From positions 1 through 24,377 of the forward strand of contig JABDPK010000123.1 of assembly GCA_013042795.1 (NCBI GenBank): a stretch of DNA of 24,377 nt, in the 5' to 3' direction. Made by a program: the position numbers and the translations under genes. This document shows positions 7,356-16,663 of this stretch, one piece after another; position 1 is the first letter of the stretch, and every line of letters starts with the position of its first letter. Source of the DNA: Saprospiraceae bacterium (GTDB taxonomy: Bacteria > Bacteroidota > Bacteroidia > Chitinophagales > Saprospiraceae). Below the pieces are notes generated by a model. That model had not been told where the DNA came from. It did no database searches and was given only the letters and a program-made list of their open reading frames with translations.

Positions 7356-10121
7356 TTAAACCAGGATGTCTTCTTCTACGGTCAACGGCACAGTTATATC
7401 TTTTTGCTCGATCTTTGCCTGTGCTGCTACAAGGCGCGCAATCGGAATTCTGTACGGCGAACAACTTACATAATCAAGTCCTGCAGAATTGAAGAACTTT
7501 ATTGATTCAGGATCTCCGCCATGTTCTCCGCAGACACCTACTTCAAGCTTGGTATTTGCTTTTTTACCATGTGCATTTCCGATCTTTACAAGTCTGCCAA
7601 CACCATATTGATCAATTGTCTGGAACGGATCATTGGCAATAATTCCTTTTTTAAGATATACAGGAAGGAATTTACCGATGTCATCCCGTGAAAATCCATA
7701 GGTCATTTGCGTCAGGTCGTTGGTTCCGAATGAGAAGAAATCAACTAGGGGAGCAATGATATCTGCAATAATGACAGCTCTTGGGATTTCAATCATTGTT
7801 CCGACCTTATAGTCGATGCAATCATTCTTTTCTTCACATACTTTCTGCGCAGTCTCCTTGATAATCGATAATTGTTCTTTCAATTCACCGCTCATACTGG
7901 TAAGTGGAACCATAATTTCCGGTCTTGCATTGATACCTTTTTTCCTCAGTTCAATGGCTGCTTCCAGGATTGCCCTGGTTTGCATTATTGAAATTTCAGG
8001 AAAAGTATTGGCAAGGCGACAACCCCGGTGCCCAAGCATAGGATTGGTTTCATGGAGCGTTCTTACCATTTCAACAACGTCATCATATTTTACATGAAGA
8101 TCTTTCGCCATTTGCATCATACCAACTTCATCTTCCGGAAGGAATTCGTGAAGAGGAGGATCCAGCAACCTGATTGTGACCGGTTTGTCGTGCATTACAG
8201 AAAGAATGCTTTCAAAATCTTTTCTCTGAATTGGTAATAGTTTATTCAAGGCAATTTCTCTTTCTTCAACATTGTGTGCCAGGATCATTTCCCTGACCAG
8301 TTTAATGCGATCGCCTTCAAAGAACATATGTTCTGTTCTGCATAAACCGATACCTGTAGCACCAAAGTTAAGTGCAACCCTGGCATCTTTTGGATTATCA
8401 GCATTGGCCTTTACTTTAATTCTTGCAATGCCATCAGAAAGATTCAATAATTCCTTAAAGTCACCACTGATTTCAGGAAGCACCGTTTCGTGTTTTCCAT
8501 CGAATACCTGCCCGGTTGTTCCGTTCAATGAAATCCAATCACCTTCTTTAAAGACTTTCTCTCCAGCCGTCATTATTTTCCTGGTATAATCTATCATGAT
8601 CGTTCCTGCACCGGAAACACAACATTTGCCCATTCCCCTGGCTACAACAGCTGCATGAGAGGTAATACCACCCCTGTTGGTAAGGATACCCTGGGCTGAA
8701 TCCATACCCTTGATATCTTCCGGGGATGTTTCTATTCTGACAAGGATGACTTTCTTTCCATCATCATTCCATTCTTCTGCATCTGATGCATGAAATACGA
8801 TCTGACCACTGGCAGCACCCGGAGAAGCAGGAAGACCTTTTGCAATCTCTGCGTTTTCAAGTGTTGCTCCGGATTTAAAAACCGGATGCAGGAACTCGTT
8901 GAGTTTATTGGCCTCCATCCTGGTAATGGCTTCTTCTTTGGATATTACACCTTCTTTAAAAAGGTCCATTCCTATTTTGACCATAGCTTCCCCGGTCCTT
9001 TTTCCGTCCCTTGTCTGAAGTATCCAAAGCTTACCATCTTCAATAGTAAACTCAAGGTCCTGCATATCCCGATAATGATTCTCAAGTTTGAGTCGGGCAT
9101 GATCAAGTTCTTTGAACTGTGCAGGCATGATTTCTTCGAGTGATGGGAAATTGGCTTTTCTGTCGTCTTCAGATATATTAGCCAGTGTTGCCCATCTTTC
9201 AGATCCAAGTTTTGTAATCTGCTGAGGTGTTCTTACGCCTGCGACAACATCTTCACCTTGTGCATTTACGAGGTATTCTCCGACAAAAACTTTTTCTCCA
9301 GTCGCCGGGTCACGTGTAAAAGCAACACCTGTTGCTGAATTTTTGCCAGAGTTACCAAATACCATGGCCTGTACGTTTACAGCAGTACCCCAATCGTGAG
9401 GAATGTCATTTAATTTCCTGTATTGAAATGCTCGTTGATTCATCCAGCTATCAAAAACGGCCAGGATAGAACCCCATAATTGTTCATAGGCATCATTTGG
9501 AATCTCTTTACCCGTTCGATTCCTGATAAGTTTTTCAAACTCTTCTACCATTTCCTGGAGTGCATCGATCGGCAATTCATTATCAAGGACAACATTTCTG
9601 CGTTCTTTTATTTTTTCTATTATTTCTTCAAATGGATCAGGATCTTCTTTGAAAAGTGGCTTGAGGCCCATGACAACGGAACCATACATTTGAAGGAATC
9701 GACGATAAGAGTCCCATGCCAGTTGTTCGTTGCCTGTTTTTTCAGCAAGTCCCAGGCATACCTTGCGGTTCATTCCCAAATTTAATACAGTATCCATCAT
9801 ACCTGGCATTGATACTCTTGCCCCTGACCGGACCGATAGAAGAAGGGGGTTACCCGCGTCTCCAAATGACTTGCCAGTAATTTTTTCAACTTCCTGTACG
9901 CTTTCGTAAACTTGTTTTTTCAGCGTTTCAAGGACTGTGTTTTTTCCTTCCTGGAAATATTGATTACAAGCTTCTGTTGAAATTGTGAATCCTGGAGGAA
10001 CCGGTAATCCGATAAGATTCATTTGAGCTAAATTTGCACCTTTTCCTCCGAGCAGGTTTTTCATACTTTGATGACCTTCTGCCAATCCATCACCAAAGGT
10101 GTATACATATTTTGTAGACAT
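7356..10121 (-). CDS. ppdK: Pyruvate, phosphate dikinase
   Basis: A 921-aa PPDK interconverting pyruvate + ATP + phosphate with PEP + AMP + diphosphate, linking glycolysis and gluconeogenesis. The N-terminal ATP-grasp domain begins with GGKGANLAQM. The mobile phosphohistidine domain has GGITSHAAVVARGMGK with the catalytic His489. The C-terminal PEP/pyruvate barrel has GIGLCRTEHMFF and GVCGEHGGDP with the acid/base Cys864. The length, and the complete nucleotide-binding domain fused to the swivelling domain, separate it from PEP synthase (about 800 aa) and enzyme I. The ATG start is preceded by an exact -7 element 39 bp upstream. It follows the ZIP transporter at 157 bp and has its own promoter signal, so it is probably transcribed alone. 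Confidence 0.97.
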   Translation of the reverse strand: MSTKYVYTFGDGLAEGHQSMKNLLGGKGANLAQMNLIGLPVPPGFTISTEACNQYFQEGKNTVLETLKKQVYESVQEVEKITGKSFGDAGNPLLLSVRSGARVSMPGMMDTVLNLGMNRKVCLGLAEKTGNEQLAWDSYRRFLQMYGSVVMGLKPLFKEDPDPFEEIIEKIKERRNVVLDNELPIDALQEMVEEFEKLIRNRTGKEIPNDAYEQLWGSILAVFDSWMNQRAFQYRKLNDIPHDWGTAVNVQAMVFGNSGKNSATGVAFTRDPATGEKVFVGEYLVNAQGEDVVAGVRTPQQITKLGSERWATLANISEDDRKANFPSLEEIMPAQFKELDHARLKLENHYRDMQDLEFTIEDGKLWILQTRDGKRTGEAMVKIGMDLFKEGVISKEEAITRMEANKLNEFLHPVFKSGATLENAEIAKGLPASPGAASGQIVFHASDAEEWNDDGKKVILVRIETSPEDIKGMDSAQGILTNRGGITSHAAVVARGMGKCCVSGAGTIMIDYTRKIMTAGEKVFKEGDWISLNGTTGQVFDGKHETVLPEISGDFKELLNLSDGIARIKVKANADNPKDARVALNFGATGIGLCRTEHMFFEGDRIKLVREMILAHNVEEREIALNKLLPIQRKDFESILSVMHDKPVTIRLLDPPLHEFLPEDEVGMMQMAKDLHVKYDDVVEMVRTLHETNPMLGHRGCRLANTFPEISIMQTRAILEAAIELRKKGINARPEIMVPLTSMSGELKEQLSIIKETAQKVCEEKNDCIDYKVGTMIEIPRAVIIADIIAPLVDFFSFGTNDLTQMTYGFSRDDIGKFLPVYLKKGIIANDPFQTIDQYGVGRLVKIGNAHGKKANTKLEVGVCGEHGGDPESIKFFNSAGLDYVSCSPYRIPIARLVAAQAKIEQKDITVPLTVEEDILV

Positions 10122-10159
10122 AGTTTTATTATTAAGTTATCAACTCAATTAATTCGCTA

Positions 10160-10191
10160 CAAAAGTAGCTCCAACTACTTAGTGTAAGAAA
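10160..10191 (-). promoter_or_regulatory. Bacteroidota-type ppdK promoter with overlapping inverted repeats
   Basis: The minus strand reads TACTTTTG (10160-10167), an exact TAnnTTTG match, with TTTC (10188-10191) 20 nt upstream as a near -33 element. The -7 lies within the perfect inverted repeat GCTAC-AAAA-GTAGC (10156-10169). The right arm of that repeat can alternatively pair as AAGTAG (10163-10168) with CTACTT (10175-10180). The inverted repeats could be an operator, but no regulator is known from the sequence. Confidence 0.5.
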
Positions 10192-10278
10192 TGATCTAAG
10201 TCTTGTCCAGGGGTAATCTTTATCATCTTTGTAAATGACCGGTATAGGTACAAATAAGTGTAAAACGATCGAAAATCA

Positions 10279-11103
10279 CTATCCCAGAGCCACATCCAGG
10301 GTCATCATGACCGAAAAACCAATAATTGTAGCCATGGCTGCATGATCAGTGTTACCTGACAATTGGGATTCTGGTATCAGTTCTTCAACGACGACAAAAA
10401 TCATTGCACCAGCAGCAAATGAAAGAGCATAAGGCAGAATATTGATCATACTTAGAACAAGCACAGCACCGATTACACCTGAAACAGGTTCAACGATCCC
10501 GGACATCTGGCCATAATAAAAAGCTTTGGAACGACTCATGCCTTCCCTGCGCAAAGGCACAGAAACAGCTGTCCCTTCGGGAAGGTTCTGTAGTCCGATA
10601 CCAATGGCCAGGGCGATAGCAGCACCCATGGTGGCGGATGGTAATCCATAAGCAACAGCACCGAATGCCACGCCAATAGCAAGCCCTTCGGGAATATTGT
10701 GTAGTGTAATCGCCATTACAAGAAGCACGCTTCTCTTCCAACTTGTAGTTGGTCCTTCCGCCTTACTTATATCGAAGCCGGGGTGAAGGTGTGGCAATAT
10801 CTTGTCTACCATTGAAAGAAACAAACCACCTGAAATAAACCCGATCAATGGAGGCAACCAATTTGGCAGGGAACTGACCTGTTCACTCAACTCAATGGCA
10901 GGAGCCAGCAATGACCAGAAACTTGCAGCGATCATAACACCGGCTGCAAAACCCATCATCATATCCAGGACTCTCTGGTTGAATTCCTTAAAAAGAAAAA
11001 CAAGTGATGCACCTAGAGCAGTGACACCCCATGTGAATAAGGTAGCAATTAGAGCCTGTATGGCGGGGTGGAATTGGTTTAAAAATTCCTGAAGTCCTTC
11101 CAT
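10279..11103 (-). CDS. ZIP-family divalent metal transporter
   Basis: A 274-aa inner-membrane importer of the ZIP family (Zn2+, possibly Fe2+ or Mn2+) with about eight TM helices. The two metal-binding helices are clear: [14 protein letters not shown] with His135 and the Glu of PEG, and the matching [14 protein letters not shown] about 35 residues later, where Gln-Asn replaces the second His-Asn. A short histidine-bearing loop ([10 protein letters not shown], near residues 103-112) precedes TM4, as is usual for the cytoplasmic metal-binding loop. The length and the double PEG motif point to the GufA/ZupT branch. It lies between the sensor-kinase gene upstream and ppdK downstream with gaps over 100 bp, so no operon partner is evident. 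Metal specificity cannot be read from the sequence. Confidence 0.92.
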   Translation of the reverse strand: MEGLQEFLNQFHPAIQALIATLFTWGVTALGASLVFLFKEFNQRVLDMMMGFAAGVMIAASFWSLLAPAIELSEQVSSLPNWLPPLIGFISGGLFLSMVDKILPHLHPGFDISKAEGPTTSWKRSVLLVMAITLHNIPEGLAIGVAFGAVAYGLPSATMGAAIALAIGIGLQNLPEGTAVSVPLRREGMSRSKAFYYGQMSGIVEPVSGVIGAVLVLSMINILPYALSFAAGAMIFVVVEELIPESQLSGNTDHAAMATIIGFSVMMTLDVALG

Positions 11104-11218
11104 GGAATAAAAATAATTAATAAGAGCCTAAGGTATCAAAAAACGATCTGTATAAATATTTCGTAAACACGAAGTCCTGTTGTTATTTAACATCATGATT
11201 CCGGTCATTAATCACAAG

Positions 11219-14005
11219 CTAGACCTTTGTCTTTCTATATTCACTCGGCGTCATCCCAAACTCCTTCTGAAAACTCTTGCTATAATAATTCGGATCCTGG
11301 AAACCTGCTTCCCATGAAATATCGGCGATAGTTAAGGAGGCATCTGAAAATAGCGGGATAGATTTATGCAGTCTGTAGGCGCGGATATAGTGACTGGCAG
11401 ATTTACCGGTAATGGCTTTAAGTTTTCTGTGTAGTTGCATCCTGCTTAATCCAAGTAGTTCAGCCAGCATTTCTACGCTGAATTGATTGTTTTGCATGTT
11501 ATCATCTATGAAGCCGTGCACCTTATGAACAAAACTGTTTTCCTTGAGTGATACGTCCTTCTCCTTCAAAAGGACAAACTGGCTGTATTTTTTTTGCAGC
11601 TTTTTCCTGATATCATTGAGTTTTTTCAGCCTTACCAGCAGTTCTTCCTTTCGGAAGGGTTTTGTGAGATAGGCATCAGCACCTGATTCGAGACCTTCAA
11701 GTTTGCTGTCAAAATCTATTTTGGCAGTAAGCAGAACAACAGGTATATGACTTGTTTTTTCGTTTTCTTTTAGCTCTTTGCATAAGGTGATTCCATCCTT
11801 TAATGGCATCATGATGTCGCTTATAATGAGATCAGGGATTATTTTTAAGGCCAACTCAACACCCTGCATGCCATCGCTTGCTTTTTTAATGATATAAGAG
11901 CTTTTTAGGATTGCTTCCAGGTAATTGAGAATGTCCTCGTTATCTTCAACAAGTAATACGACCGGTTTATCATCCATGAATTCAAGCTGGTGAATCTCAT
12001 CCTTAATGACAACAGGTGAATCGTCAGTAACCCCGGTTGATGGTTTGGTGTAGGGGATCTCTATTGAGAATGAGCTCCCTTCCCCTTTTTTACTTTTAAC
12101 CGAGATATCCCATTTCATTAATCCTATAAGTTCTTTCACAAGGGCAAGCCCGATACCTGTTCCTGTCGCTTTTTCCTCGGTGTCTTCCGATCGATAAAAC
12201 CGATCAAAAATATAGGGGAGGTCTTCTGAAGATATGCCAAAACCTGTATCTGAAATTATTAGCTCCAGGCACTCATATTCATCAGAATCTTTCCTGGAAA
12301 GTTCCACGTGCACTTCACCATTGCCAGGCGTGAATTTTATTGCATTTGATAATAGGTTAGTAAGAATTGTAAGAAATTTCGGACTGTCAACTTGTGTTTC
12401 AAAACTTCTGAATTCAGAATTAAAATTCAGATCTATTTTCTTTTTGTCTGCTTCTGTTCTAAAATTTTTGATGCATTCCCTGACGAGAACAACAATATCA
12501 TCAGCTTGCAGATTCAGGCTCATGCTTTTGCTCTCCAATTTTGACAAGTCGAGCATTTGATTAGATAATCGGAGCAGGTCATCACAGTTTCTTTCAATAG
12601 CATTAAAGTTCTCCTTGATGGTTTGAGGACTCATTTTTTTGGCAGATTCCTTTATTTCTTCAGAAATGCCTCGTATAATCGTCAAGGGCGTTCTGAATTC
12701 ATGGGAAATATTCGAATATAGTTTTGATTTGAAAGTATTCAGTTCCCGGAGTGCATGGGCTCTTTTTTCTTCTTCTCTTAATTCTTTGAATCTGAACCCA
12801 AGACCAAGTGAGAAACAAATTATTTCCCCGGCAACACCAAATTGAGTCATCATGGTCCAGATGCCTTTTTCAAATATAAGAGCATATCCATTCAGGAAAA
12901 TTGAAATAAATAAGAACAAGGAGCCTGCTATAATAAAGTAACCTCTTCTATGCCTGGTTTTATAAAGGGGAACAAGAAAGCTAAACGCAAGGATATACTC
13001 AGCAATCAGGAATATGGAGATAATTTTATCTACAAGAGGTTCATTGAAGCTGATATAGTAGTACAAGATCATGACGGGGAAAAAGAAAACCTTAAATAAA
13101 ATCAGGTTGTAGAAAATTTTGTCCCATTTAGGCAGAAGCTTATTGAGATTTAAATAGTACCTGATGAACAGGAAATAGGCAATATCTGCAAGGGCAACTG
13201 CAAGTATATCGAAGCCCTGTTGTAATACAGGGTACCGTTTAATCAAAGGCAAATTTTCTGTGACTCCAAAAAAGTCCATGGTAAAGGCAAAGACTCCGGC
13301 AATATAAAGGGCATGGTACAGGAATGCTTTGTCTTTTGTTCCAAAGAATATCAAACTAAAGAACATAAACATGGTTATCAAAAATCCCAGGAATAACCAG
13401 TTCCATTTCGTCGCATCAATAAAATCCAATGATTGGTAAAAGTCATATTTTCTTAGCCTGACATCAATATCGTGTTGATGACCATCAATTTTTTGAATTT
13501 TAATAAAGAGTTGAAGCGGTTCTTCCAGGTTAAAATCAAGATCTACGCGTTGATTCCTGTAATTGGGAAAGAGTTCTTTTTCAGTTGAAGGCAATAAACT
13601 ACCAGTTGTTTTTTCCTGCAAAACAGACCCGGAAGTGTTCACTAGATATACAGTTGAAAAATCAGGTTCACCGATGAATAACTTGTAATTTCTAAAGGAG
13701 AAGTTTTGGTTTGTGGACGGAGACAATTTAACATTCAGCCAATACACATACGTGGGGTTCAAAACTTTCTCCTGGTTAAATTTTCGAAATGAAGGAAGTT
13801 TATCTGACCATATCTCATTGATTGAAAATTTATTTTCCGGATCATCTAGAATATACAGGTGAGAATTTAGATCATATTCATTCTGAAAACTTTCGATTTG
13901 ATATGCTTCTATTTCACCTTGCCCGAAAAAGTCATAGGTTACAAACAACAAAAGAAGCGGAATTAATAAAACAGGAAGGAAGAAAGCTTTTTTGAGAAGG
14001 TTCAT
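11219..14005 (-). CDS. Hybrid two-component regulator: 7TMR-DISM sensor, histidine kinase, receiver, AraC domain
   Basis: A 928-aa one-protein signalling system. After a signal-anchor (about 8-28) comes an extracellular 7TMR-DISMED2-like beta domain (about 30-190) with the typical YVYWLNVKL strand. Seven TM helices follow (about 200-410). Next is a HisKA domain with H-box ISHEFRTPLT (phospho-acceptor His435), then HATPase with LLSNAIKFTPG (N box), ISDTGFGIS, FDRFYR and GTGIGLAL. The receiver runs from about 680 with the acidic pair in VEDNEDI, phospho-acceptor Asp730 in ISDIMMP and Lys in LTKPF. An AraC/XylS double helix-turn-helix (about 825-925) ends in ADISWEAGFQDPNYYSKSF. Such proteins sense an extracellular cue and switch nearby genes. 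The lipoprotein gene directly upstream is the obvious candidate, but no SusC/SusD pair or other target is present. Confidence 0.92.
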   Translation of the reverse strand: MNLLKKAFFLPVLLIPLLLLFVTYDFFGQGEIEAYQIESFQNEYDLNSHLYILDDPENKFSINEIWSDKLPSFRKFNQEKVLNPTYVYWLNVKLSPSTNQNFSFRNYKLFIGEPDFSTVYLVNTSGSVLQEKTTGSLLPSTEKELFPNYRNQRVDLDFNLEEPLQLFIKIQKIDGHQHDIDVRLRKYDFYQSLDFIDATKWNWLFLGFLITMFMFFSLIFFGTKDKAFLYHALYIAGVFAFTMDFFGVTENLPLIKRYPVLQQGFDILAVALADIAYFLFIRYYLNLNKLLPKWDKIFYNLILFKVFFFPVMILYYYISFNEPLVDKIISIFLIAEYILAFSFLVPLYKTRHRRGYFIIAGSLFLFISIFLNGYALIFEKGIWTMMTQFGVAGEIICFSLGLGFRFKELREEEKRAHALRELNTFKSKLYSNISHEFRTPLTIIRGISEEIKESAKKMSPQTIKENFNAIERNCDDLLRLSNQMLDLSKLESKSMSLNLQADDIVVLVRECIKNFRTEADKKKIDLNFNSEFRSFETQVDSPKFLTILTNLLSNAIKFTPGNGEVHVELSRKDSDEYECLELIISDTGFGISSEDLPYIFDRFYRSEDTEEKATGTGIGLALVKELIGLMKWDISVKSKKGEGSSFSIEIPYTKPSTGVTDDSPVVIKDEIHQLEFMDDKPVVLLVEDNEDILNYLEAILKSSYIIKKASDGMQGVELALKIIPDLIISDIMMPLKDGITLCKELKENEKTSHIPVVLLTAKIDFDSKLEGLESGADAYLTKPFRKEELLVRLKKLNDIRKKLQKKYSQFVLLKEKDVSLKENSFVHKVHGFIDDNMQNNQFSVEMLAELLGLSRMQLHRKLKAITGKSASHYIRAYRLHKSIPLFSDASLTIADISWEAGFQDPNYYSKSFQKEFGMTPSEYRKTKV

Positions 14006-14070
14006 GGCTTCATTTTGGTATCCAAAAAGTACAACTTTTCCAATTCAGTTACATAATTAGCGTTAAAGAG

Positions 14071-14104
14071 AAAAACACCATCTATATTACAGATGGTGTT
14101 TTTT
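14071..14104 (-). terminator. Strong hairpin terminator after the PI-PLC-like gene
   Basis: A perfect 13-bp stem (AAAAACACCATCT at 14071-14083 pairing with 14091-14103) encloses a 7-nt loop. Read on the minus strand it ends in a T-run and lies 23 bp after the lipoprotein stop. It should end that transcript before the regulator gene at 14005. The symmetric A/T flanks would let it work in both directions. Confidence 0.8.
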
Positions 14105-14126
14105 GATTTAATTTTTCGCATCCTGA

Positions 14127-15308
14127 TCATTCGAGGATCTCACAACCGTCCAATCCTGTCTGGTCAGCATTGTGATTGATCAAGGCTAATTGATTATCTG
14201 GAAATGACACATGGTAATCGGACCATTCTGAATCTGAAGCGAAGCGCTGGTCGACCATATAATAATCTGTGCATATGATCTGTGCACCTGAATTGAATGC
14301 CTTTTTCATGCGGTCATAATTCCGGTCTCTTGCTTCGTAGGTGTTTGAATCAGCCTGTGTTCTGACTACAAATCCATCAAGGACATAATTATTTATTTCC
14401 TGGAAATTGTTGACCGGGTCATTGATATTAAGAAATGCAGCCTGGTCCTTTTCAGGATCAGTAAAAACAAACATCATCCTGTTTTCCATTTTCGGGTTAA
14501 TTCCGACATATTCATCGATAACGCCCTGACGTGCCATAAGAATAAATGTTATTTTACCCCGAGCATCTTTTAGTGTAGGCCATTCTTTGTTCATAGCGGC
14601 ACTTCTCAATGAAGGATGATTCTTTCTAAGGTCATCTGGTTTGAAAATATTATCAGACCCCTGGCCAAAAACATCGATTATTTCATTTTCAATCTCTTCA
14701 ACACTATTGTTGATAAATGGCAATGTTGCCGTCAAGCCCATTCCTGGAAGCATCACATCGGGAGAATCTTCTTTGGCTTCAACCAAAACGGAAAATGGTA
14801 AATGATTCGGATTTTGAGCAGACCATGTCTTGAGGTATTGCAAAGCATCTTTGAAAGTCAGAAAGTGAGAGTTGTAGTCAAAATCAGGAAAATGGAGGAC
14901 TTTTAATCCGGGTTCCTGGAGTCTGGTAATACCTGATTCAACACTCTGGCCAACAAATGCATTACCCATCCGATTGTAGAACATTCCTCCTGTCGGGTCA
15001 CGATAGACATCCAACTCGATGCTCCGGATACCAAATATATCCAGCTGTGCATCGATCGTCGAATTATTATAATCCCAGGTACCGGGATCAAATCCATCGG
15101 GGAGCATATCGACCGCCGAACTTACAAATGCCAGTATTTCCTCTGGTGGGGACATTCTGTAACTGTTATGCGAGCCCAATACCTGTATTTCATTGGATTT
15201 CAGATTTTCTATATTGTCCTCGCAAGTCGTTGAAATTTCATCATCACCACATGAAAATGTCAGCGTGATAATGACTAAGAGACTAAATAATTTTATCAGA
15301 TTTTTCAT
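14127..15308 (-). CDS. Lipoprotein, Ca2+-dependent PI-PLC-like phosphodiesterase
   Basis: A 393-aa exported lipoprotein: MKNLIKLFSLLVIITLTFSC ends in a lipobox with lipidated Cys20. The following GDDE resembles the acidic lipoprotein export signal that sends Bacteroidota lipoproteins to the cell surface. The body matches the phosphatidylinositol-specific phospholipase C superfamily (PI-PLC-C1 type). The first catalytic histidine is His47 in LGSHNSY, a metal site is at IELDVYRD (Glu98, Asp100), the second histidine is His139 in VLHFPDFD, and VLVEAKED adds further acidic residues. The family cleaves phosphodiesters in lipids or glycolipids with Ca2+. The real substrate of bacterial environmental members is mostly unknown. 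A strong terminator follows, and the sensor-regulator gene lies downstream on the same strand. It is separated from hypE upstream by 188 bp. Confidence 0.85.
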   Translation of the reverse strand: MKNLIKLFSLLVIITLTFSCGDDEISTTCEDNIENLKSNEIQVLGSHNSYRMSPPEEILAFVSSAVDMLPDGFDPGTWDYNNSTIDAQLDIFGIRSIELDVYRDPTGGMFYNRMGNAFVGQSVESGITRLQEPGLKVLHFPDFDYNSHFLTFKDALQYLKTWSAQNPNHLPFSVLVEAKEDSPDVMLPGMGLTATLPFINNSVEEIENEIIDVFGQGSDNIFKPDDLRKNHPSLRSAAMNKEWPTLKDARGKITFILMARQGVIDEYVGINPKMENRMMFVFTDPEKDQAAFLNINDPVNNFQEINNYVLDGFVVRTQADSNTYEARDRNYDRMKKAFNSGAQIICTDYYMVDQRFASDSEWSDYHVSFPDNQLALINHNADQTGLDGCEILE

Positions 15309-15496
15309 GATTTAAGATTTATATGGCACCTGGCCGTTAATAATTGATTACATGAACAAATCTGGGTAGAAGGGGATTATAGATTGGCAGACAGATGTAA
15401 CATATTCCTATTTTTATGTAACAACAGGGGTAAAAAAGAGAATTAAAATAATTGAATATCTATTCTGTGGAGACTATTTAAGGTATTCAGTGAGAA
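15309..15496. other. Intergenic spacer between hypE and the PI-PLC-like gene
   Basis: These 188 bp are A/T-rich and hold no convincing ORF. On the minus strand CAGATTTG, about 50 bp before the lipoprotein ATG, is one base off the -7 consensus but lacks a -33 partner. I see no clear terminator for the hydrogenase operon here. Confidence 0.4.
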
Positions 15497-16546
15497 CTAA
15501 CATATCCTCGGAAGTTGCTCACCAACCAGCATGCTGACGACGCGTTTTCCACCGATTCCGCTTTTCAAAATCACTTTTGAAGAGTCTCTGCCAGTGATTT
15601 TTCCGATTACAGAAGCGTCTACACCACCTTCAAATTCCTTAAGCAAGAGGAGGACTTCTTCTGCTATATGCGGACTAACGATGGTAAGAAATATACCTTC
15701 ATTGGCAACATATAATGGGTCAAGACCAAGAATCTCACAAAGAGCAGCCACCTGTTTTTCTACAGGCAGAAGCGCCTGTTGGATTTCTACTTCCAGTTTT
15801 GATTCAACTGCTATCTCGTTTAGTACAGTAGCAATACCTCCCCTTGTTGGATCACGGAAGAACTTTATATCTGAACCAAATTTATCAAGCAAGGCAATGG
15901 ACATCTTATTTAAATTCCTGGTATCACTTTTTATTTGAGTTTCGAATTTCAGGCCTTCTCTTTCTGCCATAATTGTAGTACCGTGTGTGCCTATATTGCC
16001 GCTGACAATGATGATATCTCCTTCTTCAATTCTTGAAATAGAAACCTGGGCCTTTGGATGCAGTTTCCCAATACCTGAAGTGTTGATAAAGATCTTGTCG
16101 CCTTTTCCACGTTCCACTACCTTGGTATCCCCGGTAACTACAATTACACCGGCCTCATCACATGCCGCTTTAATCGAGCACAGTATTTCCCAGAGCTCTG
16201 TCATTTTTAAACCTTCTTCCAGGATAAGAGAAAGAGAAATATATTGTGGGATCGCTCCACACATCGCCACATCATTTACGGTTCCATTGACGGCAAGATC
16301 TCCAATATTTCCACCGGGAAAGAAAATTGGTGTGACAACAAAGCTATCAGTTGAAAAAGCGGTTTGTCCATCCAATTGAAAAACGGCACCATCATGATGA
16401 TCATCCAGTTGAGGATTGGATAATAATTCAAAGACAGTTTTATTCAGTAATTTATGGCTAAGCACGCCTCCACTACCATGTCCCAGGGTAATGATATCGA
16501 AATCAAGTTTGGGAAGCGGGCATTGCAATTCCATGCTTTTGGACAT
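15497..16546 (-). CDS. hypE: Hydrogenase maturation factor HypE
   Basis: A 349-aa protein of the AIR-synthase fold that dehydrates a thiocarboxamide on its C-terminal cysteine to thiocyanate, the CN source for the Fe(CN)2CO centre of [NiFe]-hydrogenases. The N-terminus has GHGSGG (22-27, ATP site), DHHDGAVF and FSTDSFVVTP. The middle has VTGDTKVVERG, and FFRDPTRGGIATVLNE sits in the C-terminal lobe. The protein ends exactly in PRIC, so Cys349 is the last residue, as function requires. It receives carbamoyl groups from HypF and passes cyanide to the HypC-HypD complex. It is last in the operon, after a 117-bp gap. An alternative start at Met5 is possible. Confidence 0.97.
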   Translation of the reverse strand: MSKSMELQCPLPKLDFDIITLGHGSGGVLSHKLLNKTVFELLSNPQLDDHHDGAVFQLDGQTAFSTDSFVVTPIFFPGGNIGDLAVNGTVNDVAMCGAIPQYISLSLILEEGLKMTELWEILCSIKAACDEAGVIVVTGDTKVVERGKGDKIFINTSGIGKLHPKAQVSISRIEEGDIIIVSGNIGTHGTTIMAEREGLKFETQIKSDTRNLNKMSIALLDKFGSDIKFFRDPTRGGIATVLNEIAVESKLEVEIQQALLPVEKQVAALCEILGLDPLYVANEGIFLTIVSPHIAEEVLLLLKEFEGGVDASVIGKITGRDSSKVILKSGIGGKRVVSMLVGEQLPRIC

Positions 16547-16663
16547 CTTTCAGACTTTTGAGCTATGAAGTTATGATTATTGATTCTTTAAATAGAGATG
16601 AAAATCATAAATAGAATTGATTGATGTCAACAATATCTGTGAAAATATATAGAGTAGTGTGGA
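16547..16663. other. Gap between hypD and hypE, no hypC
   Basis: This 117-bp A/T-rich gap is the longest in the otherwise tight operon. It is too short for hypC (usually 75-95 codons), and I see no reading frame with a HypC N-terminal Met-Cys. No clear terminator or promoter stands out. Confidence 0.6.

Noticed and set aside
7816..9785. Several plus-strand frames of 70-117 codons inside ppdK, and similar frames opposite the hydrogenase and regulator genes
   Set aside because: They lie fully antisense to strongly conserved coding sequence, have no domain signal or start context, and their amino-acid composition is not protein-like.
11160..11173. Hairpin TTCGT-AAAC-ACGAA as a terminator of the regulator gene
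   Set aside because: The stem is only 5 bp with no T-run following, so it is too weak to claim.
16547..16663. A hidden hypC between hypD and hypE
   Set aside because: The space is 117 bp, and no frame shows the HypC Met-Cys start or its typical length.
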